A DNA stretch of 26,646 nt from an uncultured bacterium (GCA_900551965.1 URYF01000013.1:1-26646); one strand, 5' to 3'. Positions 7,061 through 15,772 are shown, numbered from the stretch's first letter. A program made the numbers and translations. Notes: a model not told the origin generated them from the letters alone.

Positions 7061-7576
7061 CTACTTTTGCGGCTGTTCTTTAGGAATAGATTCATCATAA
7101 AGCTTGTTTGCAATTTCAAGGTCTTCATTTGCACCTTGCAAATCACCCATATCGATTTTCACACAAGCCCGCATTGAATACGCAGAACTATCTTTTGGAT
7201 TAATTTCAAGAGCTTTATTAAAATCCTTCATCGCACCTGAATTATCTCCAAGATCAGATTTTGAGATTCCGCGCATGACATAAGCAATACCTTCATTCGG
7301 TTTCAATTGAATTGCCTTGTCATAATCAACTAGCGCCGCCAAATTATCCCCAAGGTGACTTTTTATAGCTCCGCGCCAATAATATAATTCAGGTTCATCA
7401 GGATATTTTTGGATAGCAGAATCACATTTTTTAAGCGCTTCATCGTATTTATCAGCATTTGAAAGAGTACCTATTTCTGAAATCGTTTGGATTTTACCGT
7501 TATCTGAAGCATAAGAGCAGTTATTCACCCCAAGCAAAACCAAAAATGCCGCTGATATTATTAAAAATTTTTTCAT
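7061..7576 (-). CDS. Secreted TPR protein
   Basis: The 171-residue protein begins with a signal peptide (MKKFLIISAAFLVLLGVNNC, with likely cleavage after SYA, near residue 23-25). About four tetratricopeptide repeats follow, such as EALKKCDSAIQKYPDEPELY and SAYSMRACVKIDMGDLQGAN. TPR proteins act as scaffolds for protein contacts; here the site would be periplasmic or surface. A Cys in VNNCSYA gives a weak lipobox alternative, but the preceding residues do not fit it well. I chose the ATG eight bases after GAGGGG; a GTG six bases earlier sits almost on that site. It has its own strong promoter and meets queE tail to tail with only two bases between the stops. The specific partner is unknown. 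Confidence 0.8.
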   Translation of the reverse strand: MKKFLIISAAFLVLLGVNNCSYASDNGKIQTISEIGTLSNADKYDEALKKCDSAIQKYPDEPELYYWRGAIKSHLGDNLAALVDYDKAIQLKPNEGIAYVMRGISKSDLGDNSGAMKDFNKALEINPKDSSAYSMRACVKIDMGDLQGANEDLEIANKLYDESIPKEQPQK

Positions 7577-7610
7577 TAACACAACCCCTCTGAGATATTA
7601 AACATCAATT

Positions 7611-7639
7611 ATTATAACATTATTTATTTAGTTTCTCAA
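7611..7639 (-). promoter_or_regulatory. Promoter of the secreted TPR protein gene
   Basis: TTGAGA (7639-7634), 17 bases, TATAAT (7616-7611). It is back to back with the def promoter at 7664-7692. Confidence 0.6.
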
Positions 7640-7663
7640 GTCCCGGTGTAGTAATTTTATGAA

Positions 7664-7692
7664 TTGCAAAGCCGCATTATTTATAGTAAAAT
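7664..7692 (+). promoter_or_regulatory. Promoter of the def-fmt-aroH operon
   Basis: TTGCAA (7664-7669), 17 bases, TAAAAT (7687-7692). The leader of about 25 bases contains AGGAAGG (7712-7718), six bases before the def ATG. Confidence 0.65.
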
Positions 7693-7724
7693 GTTTACAA
7701 AATATATAGTTAGGAAGGTTAATT

Positions 7725-8291
7725 ATGGCAATTAGAAAAGTTGTTCACTACGGAGAACCGTCTTTAAGAACTCCTTCAAAAGAGGTTCATAAGGTTTCAA
7801 AAAAGATTTCAGAACTTGTAAGAGATTTACTTGATACAATGTATGCTCAAAACGGCGTAGGCTTGGCTGCCCCGCAAATTGGCGAAAATGTCAGAGTTTT
7901 TGTTATAGATGTTGCAACAGGCAACGAACCGCTAAATCCGATAGTTTTTATCAACCCTAAAATAATAAAAAAAAGCGGAGCTGTAAAAAGCAACGAAGGC
8001 TGTTTGAGTTTCCCAGAAGCATACACTGATGTTATCCGCTATAAAAACGTTATGATAAAAGCTCTAAATGAACATGGAAAACCTTTCGTTATGGAAGCTA
8101 AAGACGGAACACTTTTAGCACGTGCTATTCAACACGAATACGACCACCTTGATGGGGTTTTATTTATTGACCACTGTTTAAACAGATTTGAAACAGAAGC
8201 AGTCTTAGAAAAACACAACCTGCCAGCACTGGATCCGGAGCTGCTTATTGATGAAAAAGAATTAGAGGAAGAGTTAGCAAAAAATGATTAA
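7725..8291 (+). CDS. def: Peptide deformylase
   Basis: This 188-residue metalloenzyme removes the N-formyl group from nascent proteins at the ribosome. All three family motifs are intact: GVGLAAPQ (44-51), EGCLS (91-95, metal-ligand C93) and QHEYDH (136-141, ligands H137 and H141 with catalytic E138). A Glu-rich tail follows the core, slightly longer than in the E. coli enzyme. A strong AGGAAGG site lies before the ATG. The 3' end overlaps the fmt start by eight bases, the usual pairing, so that the enzyme that adds the formyl group and the one that removes it are made together. Confidence 0.96.
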   Translation: MAIRKVVHYGEPSLRTPSKEVHKVSKKISELVRDLLDTMYAQNGVGLAAPQIGENVRVFVIDVATGNEPLNPIVFINPKIIKKSGAVKSNEGCLSFPEAYTDVIRYKNVMIKALNEHGKPFVMEAKDGTLLARAIQHEYDHLDGVLFIDHCLNRFETEAVLEKHNLPALDPELLIDEKELEEELAKND

Positions 8292-9198
8292 GATAGTTTT
8301 TTTCGGAACCCCAGATATCGGTTTAAAATCCTTGGAATATTTACACAATTCAGACAAAATTGATGTTTTGGCAGTTGTTACCCAGCCGGATAAACCTGCC
8401 GGCAGAGGCCATAAACTCCAAATGTCACCAATAAAAAAGTTTGCACTTGAGCATGATATTCCTGTTTTTCAACCAAAATCAATCCGAAAAGAGCCGGAAA
8501 TTCAAGAAGAATTAAAAAGATTAACCCCTGACTTTTTTGTAACATTTGCCTTCGGACAAATCCTATCTCAAGAAGTTTTAGATATTCCAAAATATGAAAC
8601 AATCAATCTTCACGCTTCATTATTACCTAAATACAGAGGGGCAAATCCTATTCAGCGCGCAATAATTAATGGAGATAAAGAAACAGGAATTTGTACAATG
8701 ATTACAGAGCTTGGATTGGATTGCGGTGATATATGCCAAAAACTCGTTATCCCGATTTCTGAAACAATGAACTGCGAAGAGTTGTGGAACGAAATCGCCG
8801 AAAAATCTCCGCAAATGATTGAACAAACTTTAATAGGACTAGAAAACAAAACAATTACACCGCAAAAACAATGCGAAGACGGGCTTTGTATGGCAAATAA
8901 ACTTACAAAAGAAGAATGTCTTATTGACTGGTCTAAATCAAATATTGAAATAAATAACCTGATTAGAGGTATCTGCCGCTGCCCAAGTGCTTATTTTATG
9001 CATAATAATAAAATCATCAAAATCATTGAAGCAAAACCGATTGACGGGAACGCAGCACAGGGTCAAATTTCAGCCCATTCAAAAGACGGTGTTGATATTG
9101 GCTGCGGGCAAGGTCTCCTAAGACTTGTTAAAATCAAACCTGAAGGAAAAGGCGAAATGCTTGCAAAAGACTGGTACAACGGAGTAAAAAAAGTGTAA
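8284..9198 (+). CDS. fmt: Methionyl-tRNA formyltransferase
   Basis: The 304-residue protein transfers a formyl group from 10-formyltetrahydrofolate to initiator Met-tRNA. The N-terminal Rossmann domain begins KIVFFGTPDIGLKSL and has the loop TQPDKPAGRG. The catalytic Asn, His and Asp are visible as N108 and H110 (INLHASLLPKYRGANP) and D146 (LDCGDI). The C-terminal OB-like domain (about 205-304) has IDWSKSNIEINNLIRG, normal for Fmt. Its length matches the family. The ATG overlaps the def stop, and the aroH gene follows after 20 bases. Confidence 0.96.
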   Translation: MIKIVFFGTPDIGLKSLEYLHNSDKIDVLAVVTQPDKPAGRGHKLQMSPIKKFALEHDIPVFQPKSIRKEPEIQEELKRLTPDFFVTFAFGQILSQEVLDIPKYETINLHASLLPKYRGANPIQRAIINGDKETGICTMITELGLDCGDICQKLVIPISETMNCEELWNEIAEKSPQMIEQTLIGLENKTITPQKQCEDGLCMANKLTKEECLIDWSKSNIEINNLIRGICRCPSAYFMHNNKIIKIIEAKPIDGNAAQGQISAHSKDGVDIGCGQGLLRLVKIKPEGKGEMLAKDWYNGVKKV

Positions 9199-9218
9199 AG
9201 GGGTAAATAGGAAATAAA

Positions 9219-9572
9219 ATGATTACTAAAGGTATCAGAGGCGCAATTACAGTTGAAAGTAATACTCCAGAAGCTATAGAACAAGCAACTTTGGAGCTTT
9301 TAGGTGAAATGCTTAAAAAAAATAATATTACCGAAATATCAAATATTTCACACGTAATATTTACCACAACAAATGACTTAAATGCAGCATTTCCTGCAAA
9401 ATTTCCCCGATTGAAACTTAATTGGAATGACGTTGCAATGATGTGTTTTCACGAACTTGATGTACCAAATTCTTTAAAAATGTGCCTTCGGATTTTAATT
9501 GTTGTAAACTGCGAAGAAAATTTCAAACCTGAATTTATATATTTAAAAGGAGCGAAAGATTTAAGAAAATAA
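9219..9572 (+). CDS. aroH: Chorismate mutase, AroH type
   Basis: This 117-residue protein belongs to the small trimeric AroH family, which rearranges chorismate to prephenate for Phe and Tyr synthesis. The active-site residues of the B. subtilis enzyme have clear counterparts: R7 (KGIRGAIT), E79 (HELDVP), R91 (MCLRILIVVN) and Y108 (FIYLKGA). DLNAAFPA is also conserved. Its length is normal. AGGAAAT precedes the ATG. It is the last gene of the def-fmt operon and is followed by a terminator; the link with formylation genes is probably only co-expression. Confidence 0.93.
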   Translation: MITKGIRGAITVESNTPEAIEQATLELLGEMLKKNNITEISNISHVIFTTTNDLNAAFPAKFPRLKLNWNDVAMMCFHELDVPNSLKMCLRILIVVNCEENFKPEFIYLKGAKDLRK

Positions 9573-9581
9573 AAAATCTAT

Positions 9582-9616
9582 AAAAAAGAACCCTTATTAA
9601 AGAGTTCTTTTTTTAT
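9582..9616. terminator. Bidirectional rho-independent terminator
   Basis: AAAAAAGAAC (9582-9591) pairs with GTTCTTTTTT (from 9604), and an inner CTT/AAG extends the stem. A-runs and T-runs flank it, so it can serve aroH on the plus strand and the convergent gene ending at 9618 on the minus strand. Confidence 0.75.
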
Positions 9617-9617
9617 T

Positions 9618-11690
9618 TTATACTTTTGTCAACTCAGAAATCGACGGGTCTAAAAGTCTCCTTCCAACATTTTCAAACGAAATAGAACAAAGAGTTTTGT
9701 TACCGTATTTAATAATTTTCTCGATTACCCCTCTGCCATATCGCGGGTGTGTAACGCTATCCCCTTGCGAAAAATCCCCGGCAGTCTCATTTGAAACCGA
9801 CTCAGATTCTGCAGGATAAACAGGAACGACAGGAGTTTGCTCTTCTACATAAGACTCATCAAAAGACATGCCTGATGAAGATTCTGAAATCACATCATCC
9901 CCGAATAATTCTTCAGGCTGCACCATTTGATTATCATCTATAAAATCCAAATCATCTTCAGACAAAGGAGCTTCTTGTGCAAAAGTTTCAGCAGGGAAAT
10001 CCTCAGATAAATCCCTCATTTCCGGAAGTGATTCAGAAGAGTGCAAATCCCCAAGTTCTAAATCATCTTCGGTTAAACCCTCTTCCTCCATTGTCAAAGG
10101 TTCTTCTTCTAAAATATTAGCAACAGGTTCTACTATCGCCGGCTCAGTAACCCTTGGCGCAGACTCTTGCTCTAGCTCAACGGCAGGTTCATCAATAATT
10201 CCGTTATCTTCAATCACCGGAACTTCTTCAGAAATACTTTCTATAGGCTGAGAATCCTCAACAACTTCAATCGGCGGTTGTTGAATTTCAGGAATAGTAG
10301 ATGAAATAACATTATTACCTTCTTCTATTTCTTCTTCCTCATATTCATATACCGGCTCTTGCTCAGTATTATCAGACTCAAAGCTTACAGGGATTTTGTT
10401 TCCGTAATCATCAATTTTTACGATTTGCAGCTCCTCAGATGCCGGTATAAATTGATATCTATCCCCTAGAACATCATCTAATGTTAAATCAAGACTCAAA
10501 TCTGACATATCAACAATAAACGGAATGCCTTGAGTTAACTTACCAAATACAATACATTCATCCATATTTAATTTATTCAAGAAGGTATTATATGCCGTAA
10601 AATCATTGTTTTGGCTTTGCGGAGTAAACAGCACCATATTTTGAGCATGCTGTTTTAACTCATCTGTGTACTTGTATGATGAACTTGCTAAAAGCGTCGT
10701 AAATACGTGATTATTATTCAAGAATTGTTTTAAAAGTTTTTTATCTGAATTTTCATCAGTAAGCGGCGCAAAAAAGTAAATATACTTATCAAACGATTCC
10801 AAAATTGAATGAATAAAAAACATAACTTCTTTTTGCAAAGATTCATGAATATCTTTCAAATCAATAATTGAACAATTTTTCTCATTTAGTTTTTCTTTAA
10901 GCGCAAAAACTTCTTCTTTAGTATTTGCAAAAACATTTGCATCTCTGTATTTTAACAATTTATTTTTCAACAAAGCAAGCTCAGGCATCTGAATTTCTTT
11001 ATACTGATTTGCAACAACATCTACAAAATTATCAATCGGAAGAAATTCAAAATCCAAAGACTTGATGTACTGCTGAACAGCGTAAAAAATATCCTGAATA
11101 ACAGCTTTTGTCGGAGCATCAACTTCCTCCAGCTCATATTCAAAAATATAATCAATCATTCTTGAATTAAGCGGAAGCTTAAAATCTTTTGTAAATACAA
11201 TCTTCGGATAATCTTCAAAAATATTGGCATTGTCAACAATAACACTTTTTTCTTTCATTTGAAAAAGTTGTCTTATACAATTTGAGATAAAAACTTTTTT
11301 ATTTGAATCTTTTTCAACAAAAACAGTCAAACTTCTTTCAAAAACAGAATTATCTATTGTTAAAATATCATCTTGCTGAGCTAATTTACCTATTTTCAAA
11401 GGAGTTTCAACAGGCAAAAGATTCAATAACTCTTCAGAAGGCAAAAAAGACAACTCCGAATTTATTCCGGGAATTGATCCGTCATAATTATCCACAACAC
11501 CGTCAGGTGTGAATGTAAACAGCAATTTTGCAATTGCAAACCGATTTACTGTATCGGATTTTAAATTAACAAACTGCGCAACATACGACAATGAATCTGA
11601 TGCAAGTACTATAAACCTGCCCAACACAGGTACTTCAGTTTCAGTATAGGATAATTTTACCAAATTATTCTTAATCTCAAGTAACTTCAT
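9618..11690 (-). CDS. HerA-like protein without P-loop, with acidic linker and PcrA-type Tudor-like tail
   Basis: The 690-residue protein has three parts. Residues 1 to about 425 follow the order of HerA-type ATPases: a beta-rich start (VLGRFIVLASDSLSYVAQFV), IGKL, LTIDNSVFERSLTVFVEK, VIVDNANIFE, CSIIDLKDIHESLQKEV, and KLTQGIPFIVDM. The Walker A site is replaced by FVEKDSNKKVF (124-134), and no Walker B acid pair is evident at IYFFAPLTDENSD. Residues about 435-635 are a Glu/Pro/Ser-rich, highly acidic, probably disordered linker. Residues 638-690 (GDSVTHPRYGRGVIEKI ... SISFENVGRRLLD) resemble the small beta-barrel at the C-terminus of PcrA/UvrD helicases, which contacts RNA polymerase. GAGAGGG lies five bases before the ATG. 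The tail match is fairly good. The HerA link is from pattern only; a non-catalytic scaffold role is inferred. Confidence 0.7.
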   Translation of the reverse strand: MKLLEIKNNLVKLSYTETEVPVLGRFIVLASDSLSYVAQFVNLKSDTVNRFAIAKLLFTFTPDGVVDNYDGSIPGINSELSFLPSEELLNLLPVETPLKIGKLAQQDDILTIDNSVFERSLTVFVEKDSNKKVFISNCIRQLFQMKEKSVIVDNANIFEDYPKIVFTKDFKLPLNSRMIDYIFEYELEEVDAPTKAVIQDIFYAVQQYIKSLDFEFLPIDNFVDVVANQYKEIQMPELALLKNKLLKYRDANVFANTKEEVFALKEKLNEKNCSIIDLKDIHESLQKEVMFFIHSILESFDKYIYFFAPLTDENSDKKLLKQFLNNNHVFTTLLASSSYKYTDELKQHAQNMVLFTPQSQNNDFTAYNTFLNKLNMDECIVFGKLTQGIPFIVDMSDLSLDLTLDDVLGDRYQFIPASEELQIVKIDDYGNKIPVSFESDNTEQEPVYEYEEEEIEEGNNVISSTIPEIQQPPIEVVEDSQPIESISEEVPVIEDNGIIDEPAVELEQESAPRVTEPAIVEPVANILEEEPLTMEEEGLTEDDLELGDLHSSESLPEMRDLSEDFPAETFAQEAPLSEDDLDFIDDNQMVQPEELFGDDVISESSSGMSFDESYVEEQTPVVPVYPAESESVSNETAGDFSQGDSVTHPRYGRGVIEKIIKYGNKTLCSISFENVGRRLLDPSISELTKV

Positions 11691-11715
11691 CTTTACCCTC
11701 TCTGCTTTTAGATAG

Positions 11716-11745
11716 ATTGTATCATAAAATTAAGAAATATGTCAG
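11716..11745 (-). promoter_or_regulatory. Promoter of the HerA-like gene
   Basis: CTGACA (11745-11740), 18 bases, TGATACAAT with TACAAT at 11721-11716 and a TGn extension. The leader carries GAGAGGG. It separates this gene from the upstream yqeK. Confidence 0.5.
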
Positions 11746-11754
11746 ATATTTCAT

Positions 11755-12351
11755 TTACTTAATATTTATTTCATCTTCCAATTTGTTATAAATCTCAATA
11801 GTAAGAGGACAAATTCGCAAATCCCTGTCAACAAGACTTTTGATAGTTTGCTTATAACACTGCAATAGCGCCTTACTAAGTCCGTTATCTTCATTCAAAA
11901 AAGCTCTGATTGGTTCAGCGTAACAATCTTTTCGCGTACGATTTTCAATCTTATCGGCAAGGAAAATTATCTTTTCAAAATCACTCATCACCAGTTTACC
12001 TAACGTGTGCCATCTGATAGAAGACAAAATTTCAGAATCATTAACCCCGAACTCTTTTTGAGCAACAAATGCACTTACCGGAGCATGAAGTGTTTTATAA
12101 TTCATTTTCTCAATATCTTCAACATCTAAATTATTCTTCTCAATTTCAGATAATAAAACCTCGTTGGAAAAACACTTGGCACAATCATGCAGCAACCCTG
12201 CAACATAAGCTCTATCTGCATCTAAATTATATTTTTGTGCCAGACTGCGTGCACATTCTGCTGTTCCAAGAGAATGTTCATAACGTTTTTCGCTCAAATT
12301 ATCTTTTAACCAGTCAAGAAGTTTTTCCGCGCTAATCTTTATATAATCCAT
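11755..12351 (-). CDS. yqeK: YqeK-type HD-domain hydrolase
   Basis: This 198-residue HD-superfamily protein fits YqeK, which hydrolyses diadenosine tetraphosphate symmetrically to ADP. Metal and catalytic residues visible are H26 (RYEHSLGTAECA), H55 and D56 (GLLHDCAK), H89 (TLHAPVSA), H115 (SIRWHT) and D133 (FLADKIENRTR). It overlaps the 3' end of nadD by 20 bases; nadD-yqeK is a common pair in bacteria. The rsfS gene that often follows is not here. Instead a separately promoted gene comes next. Confidence 0.9.
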   Translation of the reverse strand: MDYIKISAEKLLDWLKDNLSEKRYEHSLGTAECARSLAQKYNLDADRAYVAGLLHDCAKCFSNEVLLSEIEKNNLDVEDIEKMNYKTLHAPVSAFVAQKEFGVNDSEILSSIRWHTLGKLVMSDFEKIIFLADKIENRTRKDCYAEPIRAFLNEDNGLSKALLQCYKQTIKSLVDRDLRICPLTIEIYNKLEDEINIK

Positions 12352-12922
12352 TATTTTTAATATACTCCTCTACTTTTACAGGGACATAACCGCTAATATC
12401 TTCCCCGCGCTTAATTTTTTGCCTCAATTCGGTTGATGAAATATCCTGATACGGCAAAGGCTGAAACTCAAAGTCATAATCTTTTGCCTTTAAATAATCA
12501 TATTCAGAAATATCAAAACTATCCTCGCGAACAAAAACCACAAATTTAACAAATTTTTTTAATTCATTGGTTTTATACCATGATTCGATATGCTTAAACG
12601 CATCTGTCCCGATAACAAAATGAATTTTACCATCAACCTCATACCTTTTATACAGTTCTTTTATGGTCAAATACGTATATGACTTGCCGCAGCGTTCATA
12701 TTCAATATCAGAAACTTCAAATCTTTGCCTATCTTCAAGCGCCAGTTTTACCATCTCAAGCCGGTCCTTTGCATAATCCGGATTACAACTTTTATGCGGA
12801 GGATCACATGCCGGAATAAACAGAAAATTATCAAAAGTATAAACTTTCGCAATATATTCAGCAACCCTTAAATGGGCATTATGTATAGGATTGAATGTTC
12901 CTTGAAATACGCATAGTTTCAT
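12332..12922 (-). CDS. nadD: Nicotinate-nucleotide adenylyltransferase
   Basis: The 196-residue enzyme makes deamido-NAD from nicotinate mononucleotide and ATP. The nucleotidyltransferase motif GTFNPIHNAHL is at 8-18, the nicotinate-site region has FVIGTDAF (102-109), and ISSTELR (161-167) is the second ATP-binding motif. Length is normal. No Shine-Dalgarno is obvious before the ATG; it lies nine bases after the stop of the aminotransferase gene, so translation may be coupled. It overlaps yqeK. Confidence 0.94.
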   Translation of the reverse strand: MKLCVFQGTFNPIHNAHLRVAEYIAKVYTFDNFLFIPACDPPHKSCNPDYAKDRLEMVKLALEDRQRFEVSDIEYERCGKSYTYLTIKELYKRYEVDGKIHFVIGTDAFKHIESWYKTNELKKFVKFVVFVREDSFDISEYDYLKAKDYDFEFQPLPYQDISSTELRQKIKRGEDISGYVPVKVEEYIKNNGLYKD

Positions 12923-12931
12923 AATAATTTA

Positions 12932-14173
12932 CTAATATTTAAATCCGTCAGCCTTCATTCTGTCAATAACTTCCTGCAATTTTTCATCACTGCAGACATA
13001 AGATATCCTAAAAAATCCTTGTCCGTATTTACCGAACGCATCACCGGGAACTATAACAATACCTGACTTTTCAAGCATATCTTCGCAAAACTTGAATGAT
13101 GAATCATATTTTCTCGGTATCGGAAGCCATAAATAAAATGTTGTATGAGGAAGTTTAGCTTCATCAATTTCCCAGCCTAATTCTCTTAACCCTTTCACCA
13201 TAATTGCCTGTTTTCGACGGTAAGCAATATTTCCTTGAGCAATATAATCATCCCCTTCTACAGAGTTTATAATATACGCACAAGCCTTCTGAAGTGCTTT
13301 GAAAATTCCGTTATCAATAGTTGATTTTGCTTTTGCAAAACGTGAAATCACTTCGGAGTTTCCGCAAACCCAGCCCAAACGCCAACCGGTTATTGCATAA
13401 GGTTTTGACAAGCTGAACATCTCAACGGTAACATCTTTTGCTCCGTCTAATTCCAATACACTGAATGGCTTTTCATCTTCACTGAAATAAACATCACAAT
13501 ATGCAGCATCTGCAATCAATAAAAGTTTATGTTTCTTACATAAATCAACAATTGATTGAATATATTCTCTTGAAGCTGAAACCCCGAGCGGATTATTCGG
13601 ATAATTTATAATAACAGCTTTGATTTTTGAAGTATCATAACCTTCTTCAACCATTTGTGCTAAAACTTCTTCCATATCAGGCTGGTAGTTATTTTCGGCA
13701 ACCAGAGGTATAGGGTAAGACCTGCCGCCGGAACATTTTACCATCTCTCCATAAGATGCATAGCCAGGATCCGGTATCAATATAATATCCTTTTCATTTT
13801 CTTCATGTCTTGGATTTATTAAAAACCTGATTAAATTAGCAAGTCCGTCTTTTGATCCCAAAAGAGAAAAAACTTCTTTATCCGGATCCAATTCAACCCC
13901 AAAACGATTTTTCATACGCTGGGCAACTGCCTGGCGAAAATATGGTTCTCCGCGAGTCACAGAATATGTGTGAATATTATCTTCGGTTAAAAATTCTTTC
14001 AGCTTATTAATCAAAACAGCCGGCGGATTGGCAGTAGGCGCCCCCATAGAAAGCGAAATCGGCGCTCTGTTTTTCTTAGTCAAAGATTCTGCTAATTTGG
14101 CAGTTTTTTCTTTTAACTTAACCATAATATAAGTGTCTAAAGACATTGCATACTCATTAAATAACTCTTCCAT
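12932..14173 (-). CDS. Class I/II PLP aminotransferase, possibly LL-diaminopimelate aminotransferase
   Basis: This 413-residue fold-type I enzyme has the PLP lysine K257 in SLSKPYAITGWRLGW, the Asn of NYPNNPLG (about 190-197), ADAAYCDVYF (Asp and Tyr that hold the pyridine ring), GSKDGL near 106 and RISYV with the carboxylate-binding Arg near the C-terminus. This subgroup includes LL-diaminopimelate aminotransferases and alanine or aspartate aminotransferases. DapL is the usual lysine and murein route in the cyanobacterial lineage, so DapL is plausible, but specificity cannot be read from the motifs. AAAGGAAAG precedes the ATG. It sits between mlaF (35 bases) and nadD (9 bases) in an apparent operon. 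Confidence 0.88.
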   Translation of the reverse strand: MEELFNEYAMSLDTYIMVKLKEKTAKLAESLTKKNRAPISLSMGAPTANPPAVLINKLKEFLTEDNIHTYSVTRGEPYFRQAVAQRMKNRFGVELDPDKEVFSLLGSKDGLANLIRFLINPRHEENEKDIILIPDPGYASYGEMVKCSGGRSYPIPLVAENNYQPDMEEVLAQMVEEGYDTSKIKAVIINYPNNPLGVSASREYIQSIVDLCKKHKLLLIADAAYCDVYFSEDEKPFSVLELDGAKDVTVEMFSLSKPYAITGWRLGWVCGNSEVISRFAKAKSTIDNGIFKALQKACAYIINSVEGDDYIAQGNIAYRRKQAIMVKGLRELGWEIDEAKLPHTTFYLWLPIPRKYDSSFKFCEDMLEKSGIVIVPGDAFGKYGQGFFRISYVCSDEKLQEVIDRMKADGFKY

Positions 14174-14208
14174 ATTTCTTTCCTTTAATTTATTTATATT
14201 TCAAACTT

Positions 14209-14928
14209 TTATGCTTTCATTTTCATAGGACCATCCAATGAAGCAGTTACAAACTGTTTCGTATAAGGATTATCCTGCTTTAAAAGCTGAGTTGGAGTAC
14301 CTTCAAAAACAATTTTACCATCATAAAGCATTATAACACGATCCGCAGTTCTTGTAATAGTTGACATCTGATGAGTTACAACAATAGATGCTGCATTGAT
14401 TTCACGCTTCAAACTGACAATATAATCCTCAATCAAAGTTGATGACATTGGATCTAAGCCTGCTGTCGGTTCATCATAAAGAATTGTATTAGGATTAGTC
14501 ACAATCGCACGCGCAAAACTAACCCTTTTCTGCATACCTCCGGACAGTTCAGACGGAAACTTGTTTTCAATTCCTTTTAGCCCAACAAGTTCAAGTTTTT
14601 GTGAAACAGTTTTCTTAATATCTTCCTCGCTAAATTGTTTTCTCAAATCTTTTCTTTCTCTAAGTGCAAAAGAAATATTATCCGCAACATTAAGCGAATC
14701 AAATAACGCCGAATATTGGAAAACCATTGCAATATCCCCTTCAGAAGTTATGACCTCTCCCTGATCATAAGGAATCAAACCACAGATAAGTTTTAAAACT
14801 GTACTTTTCCCTGAGCCGGAAAACCCGACAATTGCAAGAATTTCACCATCATTAACCTTGAATGAGATGTCATTTATAACCGTTTTATCTTCAAATGATT
14901 TAACCAAATTTCTAACTTCAATACTCAT
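14209..14928 (-). CDS. mlaF: Mla-type ABC transporter ATP-binding protein
   Basis: The 239-residue ATPase has Walker A GFSGSGKS (35-42), Q-loop MVFQYSALFDSL (Q71), signature LSGGMQKR (128-135), Walker B ILYDEPTAGLDP (149-160) and the H-loop histidine in VVTHQM (H186). The ALFDSLNVADNI stretch and the GGMQKR signature fit the MlaF/Ttg2A group, which drives phospholipid transport between the two membranes. The MlaE permease gene lies 19 bases upstream. No MCE-domain MlaD gene is in the window, so that component must be elsewhere or use a different arrangement. Confidence 0.92.
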   Translation of the reverse strand: MSIEVRNLVKSFEDKTVINDISFKVNDGEILAIVGFSGSGKSTVLKLICGLIPYDQGEVITSEGDIAMVFQYSALFDSLNVADNISFALRERKDLRKQFSEEDIKKTVSQKLELVGLKGIENKFPSELSGGMQKRVSFARAIVTNPNTILYDEPTAGLDPMSSTLIEDYIVSLKREINAASIVVTHQMSTITRTADRVIMLYDGKIVFEGTPTQLLKQDNPYTKQFVTASLDGPMKMKA

Positions 14929-14947
14929 AACAATACCTTCTCACAAA

Positions 14948-15757
14948 CTAAAAGAAAAATAAAACCGCAAATACCATGTCTAAAACAACAATAGCAATAA
15001 ATGACCAAACAACAGCCTTTGTAGTCGCAAGCCCAACCCCTTTAGCTCCACCTGAAGCAAAGAAGCCGCAAGTACAACTGATTAAAGAAATAGTGGCACC
15101 AAAAACAGCCGCCTTCAACAGGCACACCCCTAAATCTTTCATATATAACCCAAGCCATGCCGAATCAAAATAAGCACGATAAGTTAAACCTGCAAACATA
15201 TCAGATGTCACAGCGCCTAGTAAAACCCCGACAACAGAAGCCAGGATTACAACAAACGGCATCATAATAAATCCTGCCAAAACTCTTGGTACAAAAAGAT
15301 ACCTTAAAGAATCAACACCCAACACGTCAATCGCATCAACCTGCTCGGTAACCCTCATTGTTGCAAGCTCTGAAGCCAGTGAAGAACCAATCATTGAGGT
15401 TATTGCAAACCCCGACATAATCGCCCCGACTTCCCGCACAATCAGAATAGTCATCAACAGCCCGACAAAATTTCCGCCCCCCTGCTTAACCATTTCATGC
15501 GCAACTTGAGATGCCACAATAATAGATGTCATACCAACAATAGACAATGTTATAGGCAATGAACTTACACCAAACCTGTCACTTTGAACAACAAGTTCCC
15601 TAAAATCAATTTCACCTTTCAAAATACATTTAAAGACATGGACACCAATCTGTGCAATCTTACCCAAAGTATCCAAAAAGTCTGCAAAAACAACCATAAA
15701 GTGTGAAAACACCTTATACGTAGCTGACTGCCTTAAATATTTTGATAGAGTACTCAT
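14948..15757 (-). CDS. mlaE: MlaE-type lipid transport permease
   Basis: This 269-residue inner-membrane protein belongs to the MlaE/YrbE family. It has several hydrophobic segments and the family block SSLASELATMRVTEQVDAID followed by VLGVDSLRYLFVPRVLAG. A further signature is the small-residue-rich FFASGGAKGVGLATTKAVVW near the end. It pairs with mlaF just downstream. I chose the ATG at 15757. It has no Shine-Dalgarno, but a perfect extended -10 box sits six bases in front. A TTG six codons earlier would lie inside that promoter, so it is unlikely. This is the first gene of the five-gene run to yqeK. Confidence 0.92.
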   Translation of the reverse strand: MSTLSKYLRQSATYKVFSHFMVVFADFLDTLGKIAQIGVHVFKCILKGEIDFRELVVQSDRFGVSSLPITLSIVGMTSIIVASQVAHEMVKQGGGNFVGLLMTILIVREVGAIMSGFAITSMIGSSLASELATMRVTEQVDAIDVLGVDSLRYLFVPRVLAGFIMMPFVVILASVVGVLLGAVTSDMFAGLTYRAYFDSAWLGLYMKDLGVCLLKAAVFGATISLISCTCGFFASGGAKGVGLATTKAVVWSFIAIVVLDMVFAVLFFF

Positions 15758-15763
15758 AAAAAG

Positions 15764-15772
15764 ATTATACCA
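15764..15772 (-). promoter_or_regulatory. Extended -10 promoter of the mla operon (leaderless candidate)
   Basis: TGGTATAAT (15772-15764) is a perfect extended -10 box. It is followed by CTTTTT and then the mlaE ATG, the same six-base spacing seen at 2191 and 18881. No Shine-Dalgarno is present. Confidence 0.5.
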
